Source: Sphaerosporella brunnea | Taxonomy: Eukaryota; Ascomycota; Pezizomycetes; Pezizales; Pyronemataceae | Assembly: GCA_008704415.1 (NCBI GenBank) | Contig: VXIS01000629.1 | Coordinates: forward strand, 1 to 10,960 | Reading direction: 5' to 3' | Length of the DNA stretch: 10,960 bases | Shown here: positions 7,528 through 10,960 of the stretch, piece after piece | How the letters are laid out: every line of letters starts with the position of its first letter | Position numbering within the stretch: position 1 is the first letter of the stretch | Translations under genes and position numbers: made by a program | The notes under the pieces: generated by a model | What the model was told of the DNA's origin: nothing | The model's database searches: none | The model's input: only the letters and a program-made list of their open reading frames with translations

Positions 7528-8099
7528 CTATGACGTAGATCCACCAAATGAGAAGCTAACCGCAGAAACAATGCCATTGGCGTTGAGATTCCAGGCAACG
7601 TCTACGCCTTGATAATTGGGCACATCGACGTTAATGGATCTGATGTTTCCCTGAACCGCCGATGCTGGGAGGCAAACACTGTCAGAAGCACTGGTGTCGG
7701 TCTTGAGCTTGGGAACGTTCCGAGGATTGTCATTTTCGATAGGCATCTGCTTATGATGTCAGACCGAATGCTCTTGGTTGTCGGGGTCAGGGGATTCACC
7801 TTGGACTTGCGCTTCCGCTTGGGCTTGCGCTTCCGCTTGGGCTTGCGCTTGTGTTTCTTGACATCGTCGGACTGTCCTGACGCTGGAATCGAGGGCACTG
7901 TTGTGTGATTGTCAGGCAAAGCTCGGTAGAGTGGAAGAGGTAGTTAGATACCGGTGGCTTGAGAGGTTTCACCGTCAGCAGTGGGAGTCACAACCGCAGC
8001 GTCCTCAGGAGCGTCAGCAGCCGGAGTAGCAACAGCAGCGTCAGGAGCAGCAGCAGCCGCAGCGCGTCCCAGAATGAAGCGGCGAATGAATGCGGTCAT
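7528..8099 (-). CDS. Three-exon gene for a 154-residue protein with a Lys/Arg-rich tandem repeat
   Basis: Exons are 8099-7952, 7897-7800 and 7746-7528. Intron 1 (7951-7898, 54 nt, phase 1) has donor GTATCT, branch CTGAC and acceptor ACAG. Intron 2 (7799-7747, 53 nt, phase 0) has donor GTGAAT, branch CTGAC and acceptor GCAG. Both are needed: frame 1 stops inside intron 1, and splicing of intron 2 joins the basic exon to the MPIENDNP frame ending at TAG 7528-7530. Residues 1-12 (MTAFIRRFILGR) lack acidic residues and resemble a mitochondrial presequence or short amphipathic helix. Residues 13-49 are Ala/Pro-rich, and 63-82 are KRKPKR repeats that could be a nuclear signal or nucleic-acid contact. 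Residues 83-154 form a probable beta-rich domain with one Cys, ending VSFSFGGSTS. No family recognised. Localisation is ambiguous. The promoter is the right copy of the duplicated module, with a pyrimidine-rich leader. Confidence 0.75.
7807..7850 (-). repeat. 18-bp tandem repeat coding KRKPKR units
   Basis: Two exact 18-bp units (7807-7824 and 7825-7842) and a partial third lie inside exon 2 of the minus-strand gene and encode the Lys/Arg/Pro array. Unit length is a multiple of three, so copy-number change would keep the frame. Confidence 0.8.
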
Positions 8100-8340
8100 T
8101 ATGTCAAGCGAAATGGAAGAAGGAAATAAAAGAGAGATGCAAGACAGAACGAAGGGAGGCTGTAGATGCTATGGATGGAGTCGGAGTCAAGAGCTGTTGC
8201 TGAAGAATGTAGAACCTAGCGCTTGGTTCTGCCTCTTCAAGTGCAGAACCATGCGCCAGCTCTTACATCTAACAATAGGGCATCTCTACAGATACCCTAG
8301 TTCTACCTTGTTAAACCCGTTCATACACGGATCTCTATAG
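8085..8340 (-). repeat. Right copy of the duplicated promoter/5'-leader module, upstream of the KR-repeat gene
   Basis: This is the promoter, leader and first codons of the gene starting at 8099. Hairpin 1 is 8219-8233 with 8242-8256 (13 of 15 pairs, 8-nt loop TCTTCAAG); hairpin 2 is 8277-8285 with 8290-8298 (8 of 9). Unlike the left copy, the loop has no TATAAA. Leader sequence from 8200 to 8100 on the minus strand is C/T-rich. The match to 6456-6725 ends at about 8340, just before TTTAAAA. Confidence 0.7.
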
Positions 8341-8740
8341 TTTAAAACAGCATTCTACCGCCTGCAGACGACCGGTTGCTTCGGCACACCCAGAGCATCA
8401 TTACGCTCAAGGCAACAAAGCTGCTTTGGAGCAAGGCACAGGCACCGGCCACCTCAACGGAAACACAAGTTGAACAAGGGGTGACATCGGGATACGAGTC
8501 GGATATCTGGTCGAGCACGTTCCATAATGGTCGTTGTGAGCGCCAAGATAAAATGGCTTTTTTATTATGCTCGCACTGAGCGGGGTTGCAGTCATCAGAA
8601 CAGCGTTGTGATGTAGGTAACGCCTGTCATCTTGCACTTGCCAAATCCCCGAAGTGCGCATCACGACCGTCTCCCTCTGCATGTCATCCAAGTACCACAG
8701 TTTCCACGCGACCTAGGCCGATTCATGAAAGGTGAAGGTA
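8341..8740. other. Spacer between the duplicated module and the pogo-like element
   Basis: No gene or repeat is supported. Short open frames on both strands (for example 8376-8579 plus, 8691-8407 minus) have no signature and overlap each other. Confidence 0.4.
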
Positions 8741-8768
8741 ACGTATATTACCCGGAAGTCGGCCAGGA

Positions 8769-8775
8769 TATAATA
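8769..8775 (+). promoter_or_regulatory. TATA-like box of the transposase gene
   Basis: TATAATA lies about 100 nt upstream of the ATG at 8873 and is followed by a pyrimidine-rich stretch with no intervening ATG. This suits a fungal core promoter carried by the element. Confidence 0.4.
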
Positions 8776-8872
8776 GTCGGACGCTATTTTTGCAAGTGTT
8801 CCTCCCTAGCCCCCCGCCTTCGAAGCCCCGTCCCTGCCGCAAATTTTGTCCTGCAACACCACCACCGCAACA

Positions 8873-10960
8873 ATGGCTCGTGTCAAGTCCCGTCAAACCG
8901 TCCAGAACGAGAAAGAAGCCCAAATCCAGCGGGCTTTGGAAAAAAGAGCTCGTGAAGGGACGTCCTTTCGCACTTTAGCCTTAGAATTTGGGGTACCCCC
9001 TTCCACACTCTCCGACCGCGCCCATGGCCGTCGTACCCGTTCCGAAGCACATCAGCATCAACAGAAGCTTCCACCCGCCACGGAAAAGGCACTTGTTGCC
9101 TGGTGTCAACAACTGGACGACTGGGGTTTTCCCCCGAGAATCGACCTTTTGCGTGCGATGGCGGGTGTTCTTGCCGAGAAGCGTGCTAAGGAAGAAGGAG
9201 ACCCCAGCCTTGCTATTCTTGGCAAACACTGGGTGTCTGCCTTTCTCAATCGTCAGCCAGACCTAGCCGCAAAGTTTTCTACACAGCTTGACCATCAACG
9301 GGCTATGGCAAACCACTATCCGACGCTTAAGGATTATTTTCGCAAGCTACAGAAGCAACGCAACCTCCACGCCTTCCGCCCCGATGATATATACAACATG
9401 GACGAGAAAGGGTTCATCCTTGGGTACTCGAGCAAGGCAAAAGTCATTTGCCGTACAGGCAAGCGTTCACCTCGCGTTACGCAAGATGGAACGCGAGAGT
9501 TACTCACCGTTATTGAGAGCTGCAATGCCATTCAATATGTTCTACCATCCTTCGTCATATTCAAGGGTGCTGGTCAGTATATGGGTTGGCACTCGTATAC
9601 AGAGGATCCAGACATGACATTCGCTTCTTCACCAAATGGCTGGACTGATGAGAAGCTTGGTCTTGCGTGGATCAAACACTTTAATCGCTACACTGAAGCT
9701 CGCGCTGAAGGACGTCCGCGACTGCTCCTTTCGGACGGCCACGGTTCGCACATTTCTCTAGAGTTCTGCGAATATGCGATTGCCCACAACATTGTCCTTT
9801 TTTGTTTTCCCGCTCATTCAACTCATCTTCTTCAGCCTTTGGATGTGGGACTCTTCGGTCCACTGCAGCATTATTACGGCAAGGCTGTGGACGATCACAT
9901 GCGCTTAACCCGAACGGGTATAGTCAAGGGGACCTTTCTAGCCTTCTACACTGCAGCTCGTCACGCAGCCTACACGCCGTCGAATATCAAAGCAGCCTTC
10001 CGACGGACGGGCATTTATCCTTTTAATCCGGATGCAGTTCTGACCAAAGTTCTTCCCCCACGCCCCGTTCCCAGCTCTATTGATCGCCGAGCTGTTATCC
10101 TTAAGACACCTGGCAACCGCCATGACCTTAGGCAGCAGACTCAACATGGCATCGAGCTGCTCAAGGTTGGAAACACAGAATCTGCTATTGCAGTCTTGCG
10201 AAAGTTAGCACACACCGCCGAGAAATTTATCACTAAAGCCGACATCAAGGCTATTGAGGTTGAAGATATGCGGCGACGGTACCAAGGCAAAAAGGCTGCA
10301 AAGACAAACCGAAAAGTCATTACTAAAGCGAGAGTTATCACTAGCGCTGAAGTCATGAAGATCCGTGAAGAGAAATTGGAGAAAGAGCGGCTTGTAAGTG
10401 TGCGGGCAGCAGCCAGGGCCGCAAAAAAAAAAACTACCCAGCGCAACCAGCCTGCAATGCCCAACAAGGTACACTCTAAATCCATCTTAAGTATTCTCTC
10501 TAACATGCTGAGTAGTATGAGCTACTTGTTGCGCAGTCTGTTGGGGGTAGCGGGGGTCCTTCTGGGGGTAGCGGGGGTCTTTCTGGGGGTAGCGACAGTC
10601 CTTCTGGGGGTCGCGGCGGTCCTTCTAGGGGTAGCGACAGTCCTTCTGAGGGTCGCGGCGGTCCTTCTAGGGGTAGCGACAGCCCTTCTAGGGGTCGCGA
10701 CGGTCCTTCTAGGGGTAGCGGCGGTCGTTTTAGTGGTAGAAGCGGTTCTTCAGGGGGTGGAGGCGGTCCTTCTAGGGGTAGCGGGGGTCCTTCTGGAGGT
10801 AGCGACGGTCCTTTTGGGTGTAGTGGCGGTCCTTCTGGGGGTAGAGGCGGTCCTTCTGGGGGTATAGGCGGTCCTTCTGGGGGTATAGGCGGTCCTTCTG
10901 GGGGTAGAGGCGGTCCTTCTAGGGGTAGCGGGGGTCCTTCTGAGGATAACGGTACCGGGG
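8873..10960 (+). CDS. Pogo/Fot1-family DDE transposase with a spliced Gly/Ser/Pro/Arg repeat tail, 3' end outside the window
   Basis: It cuts and re-inserts the element at TA targets in the nucleus. I start at ATG 8873 (context CAACAATGG, A at -3, G at +4); the open frame extends nine codons upstream only to a TTG. In order: psq-type helix-turn-helix (about 14-55, [19 protein letters not shown]), CENP-B-type helix-turn-helix (about 65-140), then the DDE_1 catalytic core (about 150-385) with D177 (NMDEKG), D288 ([10 protein letters not shown]) and D324 ([11 protein letters not shown]), spacing DD35D, ending [12 protein letters not shown] Lys/Arg-rich helical stretch covers about 450-525. All catalytic residues are present, with no stop or shift over 532 codons, so it may be active. 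The 3' end likely splices: donor GTAAGT at 10394 or GTACAC at 10469, branch CTAAC 10500-10504, acceptor 10515, 10521 or 10536, all phase 0 and all entering the G-S-G-G-P-S-G frame open to 10960. Unspliced, a hydrophobic LLGVAAV tail stops at 10865-10867. Confidence 0.88.
10394..10536 (+). other. Predicted 3' intron of the transposase gene (alternative boundaries)
   Basis: Donor candidates are GTAAGT (10394, strong) and GTACAC (10469, weaker). The branch site CTAAC is at 10500-10504. Acceptor candidates are TAG (10515), GAG (10521) and CAG (10536, after TTGTTGCG). Intron lengths range from 47 nt (10469-10515) or 68 nt (10469-10536) to 143 nt (10394-10536). The shorter forms keep [16 protein letters not shown] and match the 47-57 nt introns elsewhere in the window. 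Every pairing keeps the same downstream frame. Confidence 0.6.
10546..10944 (+). repeat. 21-bp minisatellite, 19 tandem units, coding a heptapeptide array
   Basis: Nineteen units of exactly 21 bp with consensus GGTAGCGGCGGTCCTTCT plus a final GGG or AGG. In the frame set by the predicted splice each unit reads G-(S/R)-(G/D)-G-P-S-(G/R). No unit changes length. The last 16 bases (10945-10960) leave the repeat (DNGTG) but stay open. In the unspliced frame the same DNA reads [11 protein letters not shown] units until ATA-containing units create TAG. The third frame is full of TAG. Confidence 0.92.

Larger units (their letters stand above)
8741..10960 (+). mobile_element. Pogo/Fot1-like DNA transposon (Tc1/mariner superfamily), 3' end outside the window
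   Basis: The element is defined by its transposase at 8873 onward. The 5' boundary is a guess: a TA at 8739-8740 is followed by ACGTATATTACCCGGAAG, and GTCGG recurs at 8758-8762 and 8776-8780, as in subterminal repeats. Pogo and Fot1 elements insert at TA and have inverted terminal repeats, but the partner end is not in the window, so the boundary cannot be confirmed. The 5' leader from 8741 to 8872 holds a TATA box and a C-rich leader, consistent with a self-contained element. Confidence 0.55.

Noticed and set aside
7609..7908. Plus-strand open frame with RFRLGLRFRLGLR repeats
   Set aside because: It is antisense to the KR-repeat gene and open because of the 18-bp repeat.
6456..8340. The two repeat copies as LTRs of a retrotransposon
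   Set aside because: The copies end at a start codon rather than TG..CA ends, the region between holds a hAT relic and a spliced host-like gene, and no gag, pol or primer-binding site is seen.
8846..8872. Nine extra N-terminal codons of the transposase
   Set aside because: They begin at TTG; the first ATG with a good context is at 8873.
10469..10867. Hydrophobic LLGVAAV repeat as a membrane domain of the transposase
   Set aside because: It needs intron retention, is the by-product of reading the 21-bp repeat one frame off, and stops at 10865 while the spliced frame stays open.

Overview
The window reads as nuclear DNA of a filamentous or dimorphic fungus (Dikarya); I cannot place it more closely. 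The evidence is a set of short spliceosomal introns of 47 to 57 nt with GTRNGT-like donors, CTRAY branch sites and YAG acceptors, TATA boxes 55-105 nt before start codons, A-at-minus-3 start contexts, a decayed siderophore-transporter gene, and fungal-type hAT and pogo/Fot1 DNA transposons. Gene density is low and relics are common, as in accessory or repeat-rich parts of fungal genomes.

Layout. Positions 1-723 (minus) hold the 5' part of an unrecognised gene with one intron, running off the left edge, with a TATA box at 797-803. Positions 1168-1660 (plus) are a frameshifted relic of an MFS siderophore-iron transporter. Positions 1661-3427 hold nothing I can support. A tRNA-like segment with possible Pol III boxes and a T7 stop lies at 3428-3551. 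Positions 4042-4719 (plus) carry a well-formed two-exon gene for a small, disordered, probably nuclear protein with a SUMO-interacting motif; its promoter has a TATA box and a perfect 8-bp inverted repeat. A weaker two-exon candidate on the minus strand (4852-5324) converges on it.

The right half is the most structured. Two diverged copies of a roughly 250-bp promoter/5'-leader module, each with the same two hairpins, lie at 6456-6725 and 8085-8340 in the same orientation. The right copy leads into an intact three-exon minus-strand gene (8099 to 7528) encoding a 154-residue protein with an Ala/Pro-rich start and a Lys/Arg-rich tandem repeat. The left copy leads into a reading frame closed after five codons. 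Between them sits a 5'-truncated, intron-containing C-terminal dimerisation domain of a hAT transposase (6725-7108).

From about 8741 to the right edge lies a pogo/Fot1-like DNA transposon. Its DD35D transposase starts at ATG 8873 and carries psq and CENP-B helix-turn-helix regions and all three catalytic aspartates. Near its 3' end a frame-changing intron appears to switch the tail from an apparent hydrophobic repeat into a Gly/Ser/Pro/Arg heptapeptide array (21-bp minisatellite, 19 units), which continues past the window. This spliced repeat tail is the most unusual feature seen. No operon-like cooperation between genes is evident; the shared theme is transposon activity, duplication and decay around a few single-copy genes.
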